Positions 24,943 through 32,527 of a stretch of 64,000 nt of DNA are shown here, one piece after another. The position numbers were made by a program, and so were the translations under genes. The DNA is from Enterococcus quebecensis (GTDB lineage: Bacteria > Bacillota > Bacilli > Lactobacillales > Enterococcaceae). Below the pieces are notes generated by a model. It was given only the letters and a program-made list of their open reading frames with translations, did no database searches and was not told the origin of the DNA. The stretch is taken from positions 248,001-312,000 of the forward strand of contig NZ_MIKB01000016.1 in the NCBI RefSeq assembly GCF_001730365.1, in the 5' to 3' direction. Positions within the stretch are counted from its first letter, which is position 1. Each line of letters opens with the position of its first letter.

Positions 24943-26502
24943 TTAATAATCTATAGAAACAACATTTTCCACAGCATCGATAAATTCATCACTCATAATC
25001 AAATGGGTAATAACATCTAATTCTTTATACATCTCAATATTTTTATCTTCTTCTAAGAAACCACAATGTTTACGAACAACGTCATAAGCGGCTTGTGTTC
25101 CTTTTCCTAGTTTGAAGCTTGGATCTTGTGCTTTTCTCATATCGATTGCCTGACAAGCTGCTAAAACTTCAGTTGCCACAACACGAGAAGTATTTTGATT
25201 GATACTTTTTGCTTTACGAGCAGCGATGGTTCCCATGCTGACTAAGTCTTCCTGATTTTCACATGAAGGGATTGAATCAACAGAGGCTGGGTGAGCTAGA
25301 ATTTTATTTTCTGATACTAAAGCTGCTGCAGCATATTGTGTAATCATAAAGCCAGAGTTCAGTCCGCTTTTTGCAACTAAGAATGAGCTTAAACGATTGT
25401 GGGACGCATTAACTAAACGTTCTAGACGACGTTCTGAAACATTGGCAATCTCAGCAACTGAAATGCCTAAAAAGTCAAATGGAAGCGCCATTGGCTGCCC
25501 ATGGAAATTCCCACCAGAGATGGCTTCTTTATCACGAGTGATAATTGGATTATCTGTGACAGAATTGATTTCAATTTCTACTTTGTCTTCAACAAAACGA
25601 ATCGCATCTTTGCTTGCACCGTGAATTTGTGGAATACATCTTAGTGAATAAGCATCTTGCACACGTAATTCTCCTTGATGAGTAACGAACGTACTACCGT
25701 CTAATAATTGACGCATATTTGCAGCTGTAATCACTTGTCCAGCCTGAGGACGAATGACATGTAATGCTTCCTTGAAGGCATCGATAATACCATTATGAAC
25801 CTCGATAGATAAAGCTCCTGCAACATCACTGACTTTCAATAAACGAATCGCATCGTAAACCGCTAATGCACCTGTTGCAGTTAATGCTTGAGTTCCGTTG
25901 ATTAAAGCCAAACCTTCTTTAGAAGCTAAAGCCATTGTAGTAATACCAGCTTTTGCCATTGCTTCTTTTCCGTCACAGATTTCGCCGTTAAACTCAGCTT
26001 CGCCTAAACCAAGAATAGGTAAAACCATATGAGAAAGAGGAGCTAAATCCCCAGAAGCACCTAATGATCCTTTTTCTGGAATGATTGGATGAACATGCTT
26101 ATTCAACATTTCAATCAATTTTTCAATAACCTCTAAACGAATACCTGAATAACCTTTCGTTAATGAATTTGCACGAATCACCATGATCCCTCGAACAATA
26201 TCAGTTGAAAAAGGATCGCCATATCCACATGCATGAGTACGAATCAAATTTTCCTGCAATTGAACAGAATCTTCTTTTGAGATAGAGACATTACATAAAG
26301 AACCAAAACCAGTATTAATACCATACGTTACACGCTCTTCTTCAACAATCTCATCAACAATTTTACGAGAACGCTTCACCTCTACAACAGCTTCCTCACT
26401 AATTGATACAGTTGCGTTGAACCGTGATACAGCTACCAACTCATCCAACGTTAAATCATTTCCAGTTAATACTACATGTTTAATTGTTTGTGCTTTTGAC
26501 AT
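24943..26502 (-). CDS. hutH: Histidine ammonia-lyase-like MIO enzyme
   Basis: 519 residues from the ATG at 26502, seven nt after AGGAGG; a longer frame upstream runs through the repeats and is not used. The MIO cofactor triad Ala-Ser-Gly is in GSLGASGDLAPLSHM. Other family blocks: YGINTGFGSL, ENLIRTHACGYGD (the HAL-type active-site His), INGTQALTATG, SVTDNPI, NFHGQP, and NQEDLVSMG (the Glu-Asp expected of histidine lyases, with Leu in place of the usual His). So the substrate is probably histidine, giving urocanate and ammonia, though another aromatic amino acid is possible. No hutU, hutI or hutG is nearby. It is preceded by four tandem repeats and the FabK-like/CoA-transferase operon, and followed by hisS, suggesting a reductive rather than the classic Hut fate. 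Confidence 0.88.
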   Translation of the reverse strand: MSKAQTIKHVVLTGNDLTLDELVAVSRFNATVSISEEAVVEVKRSRKIVDEIVEEERVTYGINTGFGSLCNVSISKEDSVQLQENLIRTHACGYGDPFSTDIVRGIMVIRANSLTKGYSGIRLEVIEKLIEMLNKHVHPIIPEKGSLGASGDLAPLSHMVLPILGLGEAEFNGEICDGKEAMAKAGITTMALASKEGLALINGTQALTATGALAVYDAIRLLKVSDVAGALSIEVHNGIIDAFKEALHVIRPQAGQVITAANMRQLLDGSTFVTHQGELRVQDAYSLRCIPQIHGASKDAIRFVEDKVEIEINSVTDNPIITRDKEAISGGNFHGQPMALPFDFLGISVAEIANVSERRLERLVNASHNRLSSFLVAKSGLNSGFMITQYAAAALVSENKILAHPASVDSIPSCENQEDLVSMGTIAARKAKSINQNTSRVVATEVLAACQAIDMRKAQDPSFKLGKGTQAAYDVVRKHCGFLEEDKNIEMYKELDVITHLIMSDEFIDAVENVVSIDY

Positions 26503-26534
26503 AATTCTTCCTCCTAAATTTAAAAGCTGAACAG

Positions 26535-27000
26535 GCTCGTCCAGCTCCGACAGAAAAATAGGAAAATATGAGGGTGGCGTTTTTTGCCACAATCAGATTT
26601 TATCTTTTTTCCGAGGAGCTAGCCTGTGAAGCTAGATAATAAAAAGTGCAGTGTGCTCGTCCAGCTCCGACAGAAAAATAGGAAAATATGAGGGTGGCGT
26701 TTTTAGCCACAATCAGATTTTATCTTTTTTCCGAGGAGCTAGCCTGTGAAGCTAGATAATAAAAAGTGCAGTGTGCTCGTCCAGCTCCGACAGAAAAATA
26801 GGAAAATATGAGGGTGGCGCTTTTAGCCACAATCAGAATTTATCTTTTTTCCGAGGAGCTAGCCTGTGAAGCTAGATAATAAAAAGTGCAGTGTGCTCGT
26901 CCAGCTCCGACAGAAAAATAGGAAAATATGAGGGTGGCGCTTTTAGCCACAATCAGAATTTATCTTTTTTCCGAGGAGCTAGCCTGTGAAGCTAGATAAT
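26535..27000 (-). repeat. Four tandem copies of the structured intercistronic repeat
   Basis: A 120-bp unit repeated almost exactly at 26535, 26655, 26775 and 26895 (the last about 106 bp). On the minus strand each unit reads CTAGCTTCACAGGCTAGC, CCTCGGAAAAAAGAT, a central hairpin GTGGC...GCCAC, then TATTTTTCTGTCGGAGCT. Units 1-2 and 3-4 differ at two sites. The array fills the whole space between the FabK-like stop and the hutH ribosome site. Related single or double copies lie upstream of mfd and the MurJ-like gene. There are no spacers, so it is not a CRISPR array. Confidence 0.95.
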
Positions 27001-27006
27001 AGATAA

Positions 27007-27939
27007 TTAAAAATTCACTTCAACATTTTTAATTGCTGTTCGTGCCTCACTTAAGACATCTTCAATCAATTGTTTAGCTGGTTTCACTTGATGAAGTAAA
27101 CCAGACACTTGACCGGCCATAACAGAACCATTTTCGATATCGCCAGCGGCTGCTTTACGAGCAGACCCCATTGTTAACTCTTCTAACTGTTCACGTGGCA
27201 TATTGTCTTTTTCCCATTGAATATATTGTTCAATCATTTTATTTTTTAAACTTCTAACGGGAGCACCGCCATTGCGTCCAGTAACTGCGGTATCCATTTC
27301 TTTCGCATTAGCAATAAAGTCTTTAACGTTAGCTGGAATCGGACATTCTTCAGCTAACATAAACGCGGTTCCCATTTGAACACCGCTAGCGCCTAATACG
27401 TACGCTGCCGCCATTGTTTTACCAGTACCGATACCGCCCGCTGCAATAACTGGAATTGAAACAGCTTCAACAACTTGGGGTAATAAAACCATCGTTGACA
27501 ATTCGCCAATATGTCCGCCAGCTTCTGAACCTTCAGCAACAACAGCTGTTGCCCCAATATCTTCCATTTTTTTAGCAATTACGGCACTTGGGACAACTGG
27601 GATCACTTTGATGTCGGCTTCATCAAAAATAGGCATATATTTTTTAGGTGTCCCAGCACCTGTGGTAACGATTGAGACGCCTTCGTCTACAATGACCTGA
27701 ATCAATTCTGGTACATTAGGTGCCATCAGCATTAGATTGACAGCAAAAGGTTTATTTGTTAACTTTTTGCAATTTTGGATTTCTCCTTTTAATTGTTCGG
27801 CGCTCATACCACCAGAAGCAATGATACCAAGTCCACCAGCATTTGAAACGGCTGCTGCTAATTGGTATTTTGAAATTTGCGCCATAGCTCCTTGGAAAAT
27901 CGGATATTGAATACCTAAAAGTTCTGTAATACTCTTCAT
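27007..27939 (-). CDS. FabK-like FMN enoyl reductase (FabK / nitronate monooxygenase superfamily)
   Basis: 310 residues, AAGGAG eight nt before the ATG, starting 16 nt after the MFS stop. TIM-barrel FMN enzyme: LGIQYPIFQGAMAQIS, NAGGLGIIASGG, VTTGAGTPKKY, the active-site block VVAEGSEAGGHIGELSTM (His as in FabK), VIAAGGIGTGKTMAAAYVLGA, and GSVMAGQVSGLL. These blocks resemble streptococcal FabK more than nitronate monooxygenases. FabK reduces enoyl-thioesters. Inside an operon with a CoA-transferase and an ammonia-lyase it may reduce an aryl-acrylyl-CoA rather than a fatty enoyl-ACP. A fatty-acid role or a nitronate monooxygenase role remains possible. Confidence 0.82.
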   Translation of the reverse strand: MKSITELLGIQYPIFQGAMAQISKYQLAAAVSNAGGLGIIASGGMSAEQLKGEIQNCKKLTNKPFAVNLMLMAPNVPELIQVIVDEGVSIVTTGAGTPKKYMPIFDEADIKVIPVVPSAVIAKKMEDIGATAVVAEGSEAGGHIGELSTMVLLPQVVEAVSIPVIAAGGIGTGKTMAAAYVLGASGVQMGTAFMLAEECPIPANVKDFIANAKEMDTAVTGRNGGAPVRSLKNKMIEQYIQWEKDNMPREQLEELTMGSARKAAAGDIENGSVMAGQVSGLLHQVKPAKQLIEDVLSEARTAIKNVEVNF

Positions 27940-27955
27940 CTTGTCGACTCCTTTT

Positions 27956-29173
27956 CTAAGTTAATACTTGTGTACTTTTTAGTTTTTTATAAATAAATGT
28001 AAAAATGATTCCTGCAATTGCTAAAGCTAATCCAATAATAAAAGCTTGTGTGAAGTTTCCGTTATTATTTTCACCGATCATCGCTGACAGTCTTGGAGCG
28101 ACCATCGAAGCAATCGAGTATCCAGCAAAGACAAACGAATAATTGACTCCTTGATTTTTATTTCCAAAGCTTTCAATTGTAATCGGCGGCATAACGGCAG
28201 CAACACCACCTTCGCAAAGTCCTAACCCAATCATTCCCACCGCAAAACCAACAACTGAATGAAGAAAAATAAAAGCTAATAGAGATAAACTTATACAAGC
28301 GAAAATTAGCATCATGGTATTGGTTCGATTGATCTTATCAGATAAACCGCCCCAGATAACACGACCTAAGCAATTACTTAAGGCATAAACACTAACGAAT
28401 GTTGCTGCAACGATAGGTGTTAATTCAAACATATTTTGACCAATATCAGCAGCGTTTGACGAAATCATCAATCCTGAAAAACCGCCAGCAGCATACATCA
28501 AGACAATAATATAAAAAAGTGGATGCTTGATCATTTGCCGCCAGGTATAATTTTTTTCTGTTGAGCTATTTTCAAGTTGTTCGGATTCTTCTTCGATAGG
28601 TGCATTTTGAATGATCAGTGAACAAACAAGAGAAATACCCGCATAAACGATACCTAAAACCACAAAGGTCATTTTGATGTCAAAACGTTCGATCATCCAA
28701 GCGGATAAAGGAGCAAAGACTGTGGTTCCAAGTCCAATTCCTGTAATCACTAATCCTGAACACAACCCCTTTTTATCTGGGAAAAATCGGATCGCATTGT
28801 TGATACAAGCAATGTAGCCAAGGTTTAATCCGAAGCCGCCTAACACGCCGTACGTGAGATACAGCATCCATTTGGTTGTTACGAATCCTGTTAAAATAAA
28901 CGCGGCTGCCAATAACATTGAACTAAAGAGAATCAGTTCTTTTGATTTTCCTTTGTCTGAAATTCTGCCACCAATCACCATTGGAATTGGCGAGATGGAA
29001 ATAGCTATAGTAAAAGCGATCATAACGTCTGCAACGTCCCAGCCATGTGCTTTGGCTATGGGTGTTGCAAAGACACTGAAGGCATAAATCCCGCCTTGGC
29101 AAAAGATGATTCCCACAGAAGCAAATAAAATGGCCCAACGGTTAACTTTTGGGAGTTTTTTTTCTATACTCAT
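27956..29173 (-). CDS. OFA-family MFS transporter (oxalate/formate antiporter type)
   Basis: 405 residues with 12 membrane segments; the start overlaps the CoA-transferase stop (ATGA), so translation is coupled. Features: RWAILFASVGIIFCQGGIYAFSVF in helix 1, GGRISDKGKS in the 2-3 loop (MFS motif A), GFGLNLGYIACINN, and WGGLSDKINR in the 8-9 loop. OFA carriers exchange organic anions such as oxalate/formate. Placed between a CoA-transferase and an enoyl reductase, it may export the reduced acid or exchange it for the substrate. The substrate is not determinable from sequence. Confidence 0.85.
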   Translation of the reverse strand: MSIEKKLPKVNRWAILFASVGIIFCQGGIYAFSVFATPIAKAHGWDVADVMIAFTIAISISPIPMVIGGRISDKGKSKELILFSSMLLAAAFILTGFVTTKWMLYLTYGVLGGFGLNLGYIACINNAIRFFPDKKGLCSGLVITGIGLGTTVFAPLSAWMIERFDIKMTFVVLGIVYAGISLVCSLIIQNAPIEEESEQLENSSTEKNYTWRQMIKHPLFYIIVLMYAAGGFSGLMISSNAADIGQNMFELTPIVAATFVSVYALSNCLGRVIWGGLSDKINRTNTMMLIFACISLSLLAFIFLHSVVGFAVGMIGLGLCEGGVAAVMPPITIESFGNKNQGVNYSFVFAGYSIASMVAPRLSAMIGENNNGNFTQAFIIGLALAIAGIIFTFIYKKLKSTQVLT

Positions 29174-30735
29174 GCTTTTGCCTCCATTATTTCTGCTAAC
29201 TTACCCCAACTTTCTTGGAAAATTTCTGCAGACATTTCTTTTAAGTCAGCTGAAATTTTTACGGGAAATTCCATTTGAGCTAAGATATCTTTTTCTAAAT
29301 CAATTCCTGGTGCGATTTCAATTAAAACAAGCTCTCCGTTGTTTAATTCAAAGACCGCTCGTTCAGTTACAAAAAGTACTTCTTGATTATTCTTAGCTGA
29401 AAATCCGCCGTTAAAAGTGATTTGATTGACGTGTTGAACAAATTTTTTGTTTCGTCCTTCTTCTAAAATAGTTAATGCTCCATTCAATACTTCCGTTTTT
29501 AAACCGCCGGCTGTAAATGTTCCTGTGAAGACTAACTTCTTAGCTGTTTGGGAAATATTGATAAAACCGCCGCAGCCAATGACTTGGTTGCCTAACTTAC
29601 TAACGTTCACGTTCCCAGACTGATCCGCTTCGGCTAATCCTAATACAGATAAATCAAGACCTCCGCCATCGTAAAAGTCGAATTGTGAATGATGATCGAT
29701 GATCATTTCAGGGTTATAAGCATGACCGAAGTCTTTCAATCCAGCTGGAATTCCCCCAATTGTTCCAGCTTCTGTTGTCAAAATAAATTGATCACTGACA
29801 TTTTCTTCTGCGGCAACTGTAGAAACATTGACTGGAATCCCAACCCCTAAATTTAGAACCATGTCAGGTTTCAATTCCGTTGAGGCTCTCCTCGCTATTA
29901 CTTTACGAGCATCTAAAGGTAAGGGGGGGACATCTGCTAATGGGATTTTTACATCACCGCTAAAGGCTGGTTCAAATTGAGTCGTTCCTGTTTGAAAATG
30001 ATTTTCTGGTTCTGATACAACAAGATAATCAATCAAAATGCCAGGTACACGGACGTCTTTAGGATTGAGAGTCTCGTTTTTAACGATTTTTTCAACTTGA
30101 GCAATGACGATCCCGCCGCTATTATGGACAGCTTGTGCAATCGGGAGAACTTCCATATGCAGCCCTTCTTTTCCTAACGTTAAATTACCGTGTTCATCAG
30201 CATAGGTTCCTCGAATTAATCCAACTTGAATCGGGAAAGAAGGATAGAACATCCATTCTTCATCAAGCAGATCAATCACTTGAACGAGATCTTCAGTTGT
30301 GACCTCATTCATTTTTCCTCCTTCCAAACGTGGATCGATGTACGTCTCCAAGCCTATCTTTGTGATTAAACCAGGTCGCTTGGCAGCAATTTCCCTATAA
30401 AGCTGAGCTAAGACACCCTGAGGTAAGTTATAGGCTTCGCATTCATTGTTTTGAATCATTTCGGATAATGCAGGGGAAGATGCTTTAACAATGCCCCCAA
30501 TCCAACGTTTTAATAACTTTTTATGGGATAAGTGAGACATTCCTTTTTGTTTGCGGTCACCCCAACAGCTTGAGTGCATCACAGTCAAATTTTTAGGAGA
30601 ACCAGTTTCTAAAAAACGTTCCTCCAATGCAATTGCAACTTCTTCATTTGCGCAAGCTAATTCAAAACCACTAAAAGCCAGTGTGTCGTTGTCTTTAATT
30701 AGTTTTGCTGCTTCTTCTTTAGTGATTGCTTTCAC
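29170..30735 (-). CDS. Family I CoA-transferase (acetate/propionate CoA-transferase type)
   Basis: 521 residues from GTG at 30735, nine nt after GGAAGG; the longer frame upstream lacks a ribosome site. Both halves of a family I enzyme are fused in one chain: KAITKEEAAKLIKDNDTLAFSGF at the N-terminus and, in the second half, NLGVGIPVNV and TTEAGTIGGIP, where the Glu is the expected catalytic residue that forms the glutamyl-CoA thioester. Such enzymes move CoA between acetyl- or propionyl-CoA and other carboxylic acids. It is the first gene of the operon, about 180 nt downstream of a sigma-54 promoter. In context it would activate the acid made by the ammonia-lyase. That substrate is inference. 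Confidence 0.88.
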   Translation of the reverse strand: MKAITKEEAAKLIKDNDTLAFSGFELACANEEVAIALEERFLETGSPKNLTVMHSSCWGDRKQKGMSHLSHKKLLKRWIGGIVKASSPALSEMIQNNECEAYNLPQGVLAQLYREIAAKRPGLITKIGLETYIDPRLEGGKMNEVTTEDLVQVIDLLDEEWMFYPSFPIQVGLIRGTYADEHGNLTLGKEGLHMEVLPIAQAVHNSGGIVIAQVEKIVKNETLNPKDVRVPGILIDYLVVSEPENHFQTGTTQFEPAFSGDVKIPLADVPPLPLDARKVIARRASTELKPDMVLNLGVGIPVNVSTVAAEENVSDQFILTTEAGTIGGIPAGLKDFGHAYNPEMIIDHHSQFDFYDGGGLDLSVLGLAEADQSGNVNVSKLGNQVIGCGGFINISQTAKKLVFTGTFTAGGLKTEVLNGALTILEEGRNKKFVQHVNQITFNGGFSAKNNQEVLFVTERAVFELNNGELVLIEIAPGIDLEKDILAQMEFPVKISADLKEMSAEIFQESWGKLAEIMEAKA

Positions 30736-30858
30736 ATTAAACTTCCTTCCTTTAATTAATTTTATAAGGGTATGGTAACTTGGTGAATCAGTTGTTAATT
30801 CGTGTTTATACAGAGAGGTAAGCAACCTAACTTAACCTCTTTATATAAAAGTATGACT

Positions 30859-30900
30859 ATTTTATCAGTAGAAAAACAATCTATAGTGAATTTAATCACA
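30859..30900 (-). promoter_or_regulatory. Crp/Fnr- or Rex-like palindrome and possible second promoter of the CoA-transferase operon
   Basis: On the minus strand TGTGA-TTAAAT-TCACT (30900-30885) is one base off TGTGA-N6-TCACA. TAAAAT at 30864-30859 could be a -10 box, which would centre the palindrome near -41, the position of a class II activator. The site also lies just downstream of the sigma-54 promoter start, where a repressor could block it. Confidence 0.4.
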
Positions 30901-30923
30901 TGTATTCTTTTACATCATTCTAT

Positions 30924-30942
30924 AAAGCAATTACCATGCCAA
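30924..30942 (-). promoter_or_regulatory. Sigma-54 (-24/-12) promoter of the CoA-transferase operon
   Basis: Minus strand TTGGCATGGTAATTGCTTT: the GG and GC doublets are spaced exactly as in the TGGCAC-N5-TTGC consensus. It lies between the terminator of the activator gene and the first operon gene. The predicted start is near 30915. Confidence 0.8.
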
Positions 30943-30955
30943 CTATAGGAAAAGG

Positions 30956-30972
30956 ACTCTGATATTCAGAGT
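30956..30972. promoter_or_regulatory. Candidate upstream activator site
   Basis: ACTCTGA-TAT-TCAGAGT, a perfect 7-bp inverted repeat directly upstream of the sigma-54 promoter. It is closer (14 nt from the -24 element) than most enhancer sites, so its role is uncertain. Confidence 0.4.
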
Positions 30973-31071
30973 GCTAATTCGTTTTTCTTGATAAATCCTT
31001 GTTAAAACAGTATTTATTAAATTATTTATTTTTCTATCTTATGAAAAAAACAGAAAAAGACAGACGAAAAG

Positions 31072-31116
31072 AAAAATGCTCAAGTGTAATTTTTGTTTAC
31101 ACTTGAGCATTTTTTT
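31072..31116. terminator. Terminator of the sigma-54 activator gene
   Basis: 18-bp stem AAAAATGCTCAAGTGTAA with its complement (31072-31089 with 31097-31114), just after the activator stop on the minus strand. It separates the activator from the operon it faces. Confidence 0.9.
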
Positions 31117-31118
31117 TA

Positions 31119-32477
31119 TTAAAGTGTATTGTTTTGTTCCAATTCTAAGTCTGAAATTTTTTTATAGATAAATGGGCGGCTAACGTGAGTTGCTTCTGCA
31201 GTTTGACTGATATTCCAATTATTTTCTTCTAAATGATAGTCAAAATAAATTTTTTCCACATGTGCGATGAATTCTTGATAATCGGAGGTTTGAGCCGCTA
31301 ACTGAAGCGTATGCTCATCCAAAATGGTGGAATCAGTATTGTCTGGGTGAGCAATGTTAGGTAATTTCAGATCAGCTGTAACAACGATATATTCAATATA
31401 ATTTTTTAATTCCCTAACATTTCCAGGCCAAGCACATGTAATTAGGTGTTTGGTATGCTGGTTTGTTAAGGTCATATTATGGTTGTAATAAGAATTGAAA
31501 TATTCAACAAAGTGGTTTGCCAAAGCAAGTACATCTTTTTTTCGCTCTCTCAATGGAGGGATGAAAACAGGGATAGCGTTGATTCGATAATAAAGATCTC
31601 GACGGAATTTTCCTTGCTCTACCAAAGAAAGGATATCTTGGTTTGAAGCAGAGATTAATCGGAAAGAAACAGGGATTTCTTCAATTCCTCCTACCCGTCG
31701 AATCATCATCGTTTCCAAGACTCGTAATAATTTTGCTTGTAATTCTAATGGCATTTCCGAAATCTCATCAAGAAACAACGTTCCGCCATTTGCTGCTTCG
31801 ATCAAGCCGATTTTATCTTCTTTTGCACCAGTAAACGTTCCTTTTTCATAACCGAAAAATTCAGATTCAAACAAACTATCTGGAATTGCTGCACAGTTGA
31901 CAGCAATAAAAGCATTGTCAGCTAATGTGCTGTGTTGATGGACATAATTAGCAACCACTTCTTTACCAACACCAGATTCGCCTAATAATAAAATTCGGCT
32001 ATTATACTTAGACACTTGTTTACAAACTCGTAAAACCCGCTTCATTTCCATGCTTTCCGCAATGACATTTGCCATTTTTTCTGATTTTTGAGCATTTTCT
32101 TCTGCGATGATCGGGCGTACATTTTCAGTCCATTGTTTGACTTCTTCTTCAGTTAACGGATCTGATTTTGTTACAACTAAATGCAAGGTACCGTCTGGAT
32201 AAAAAATAGGATTAGATTTTGAATTAATTTGGTAACCTGCTTTGGTCGTTAAGGTAACATGGGCATTTTTATGTGTTTTTAACGTTTCTATTGTCGCAGA
32301 TGTATTGTAAATATCTGTAGCAACTAGGTCGTAAACATTTGAGTTCAGTAAGTCATTTAAGGTCATACCTAAAGTCATAGCAGTAAATTCATTTGCAAGT
32401 AAGATATTCCCTTCGCCATCAGTCACGAAAAGAGTAGTAATATCTTCATTCATTAGTTTTGTTACGGTCTTAGTCAT
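31119..32477 (-). CDS. PAS-AAA+-Fis sigma-54-dependent activator
   Basis: 452 residues, AAGGAG seven nt before the ATG. Residues about 1-115 are a PAS-type sensor (TTLFVTDGEGNILLANEFTA). The AAA+ domain (about 135-370) has Walker A GESGVGKE, FGYEKGTFTGA, GTLFLDEISEM (Walker B) and WPGNVRELKNYIEY. The sigma-54 contact loop is GTFTGA rather than GAFTGA. The C-terminal helix-turn-helix is NWNISQTAEATHVSRPFIYKK. Unlike the LevR-type PTS activators common in enterococci, it has no PRD or EII domains. It lies next to a sigma-54 promoter and between a transporter and a catabolic operon, so it very probably switches that operon on when its PAS domain binds a ligand, perhaps the amino acid or the derived acid. 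Confidence 0.92.
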   Translation of the reverse strand: MTKTVTKLMNEDITTLFVTDGEGNILLANEFTAMTLGMTLNDLLNSNVYDLVATDIYNTSATIETLKTHKNAHVTLTTKAGYQINSKSNPIFYPDGTLHLVVTKSDPLTEEEVKQWTENVRPIIAEENAQKSEKMANVIAESMEMKRVLRVCKQVSKYNSRILLLGESGVGKEVVANYVHQHSTLADNAFIAVNCAAIPDSLFESEFFGYEKGTFTGAKEDKIGLIEAANGGTLFLDEISEMPLELQAKLLRVLETMMIRRVGGIEEIPVSFRLISASNQDILSLVEQGKFRRDLYYRINAIPVFIPPLRERKKDVLALANHFVEYFNSYYNHNMTLTNQHTKHLITCAWPGNVRELKNYIEYIVVTADLKLPNIAHPDNTDSTILDEHTLQLAAQTSDYQEFIAHVEKIYFDYHLEENNWNISQTAEATHVSRPFIYKKISDLELEQNNTL

Positions 32478-32527
32478 ATCAAATCTCCTTAACTTGCTAA
32501 TATTGAGCGCTAGAAAAAAGACAGCAT

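Noticed and set aside
24943-26502. Phenylalanine or tyrosine ammonia-lyase
   Set aside because: The active-site blocks keep the histidine-lyase pattern (THACG, NQED), so HAL-like is preferred, though substrate remains unproved.
26535-27000. CRISPR array
   Set aside because: Units are contiguous 120-bp copies with no unique spacers and no cas genes nearby.
27007-27939. Nitronate monooxygenase as the main name
   Set aside because: The superfamily is shared, but the sequence blocks and the CoA-transferase context fit a FabK-type enoyl reductase better.
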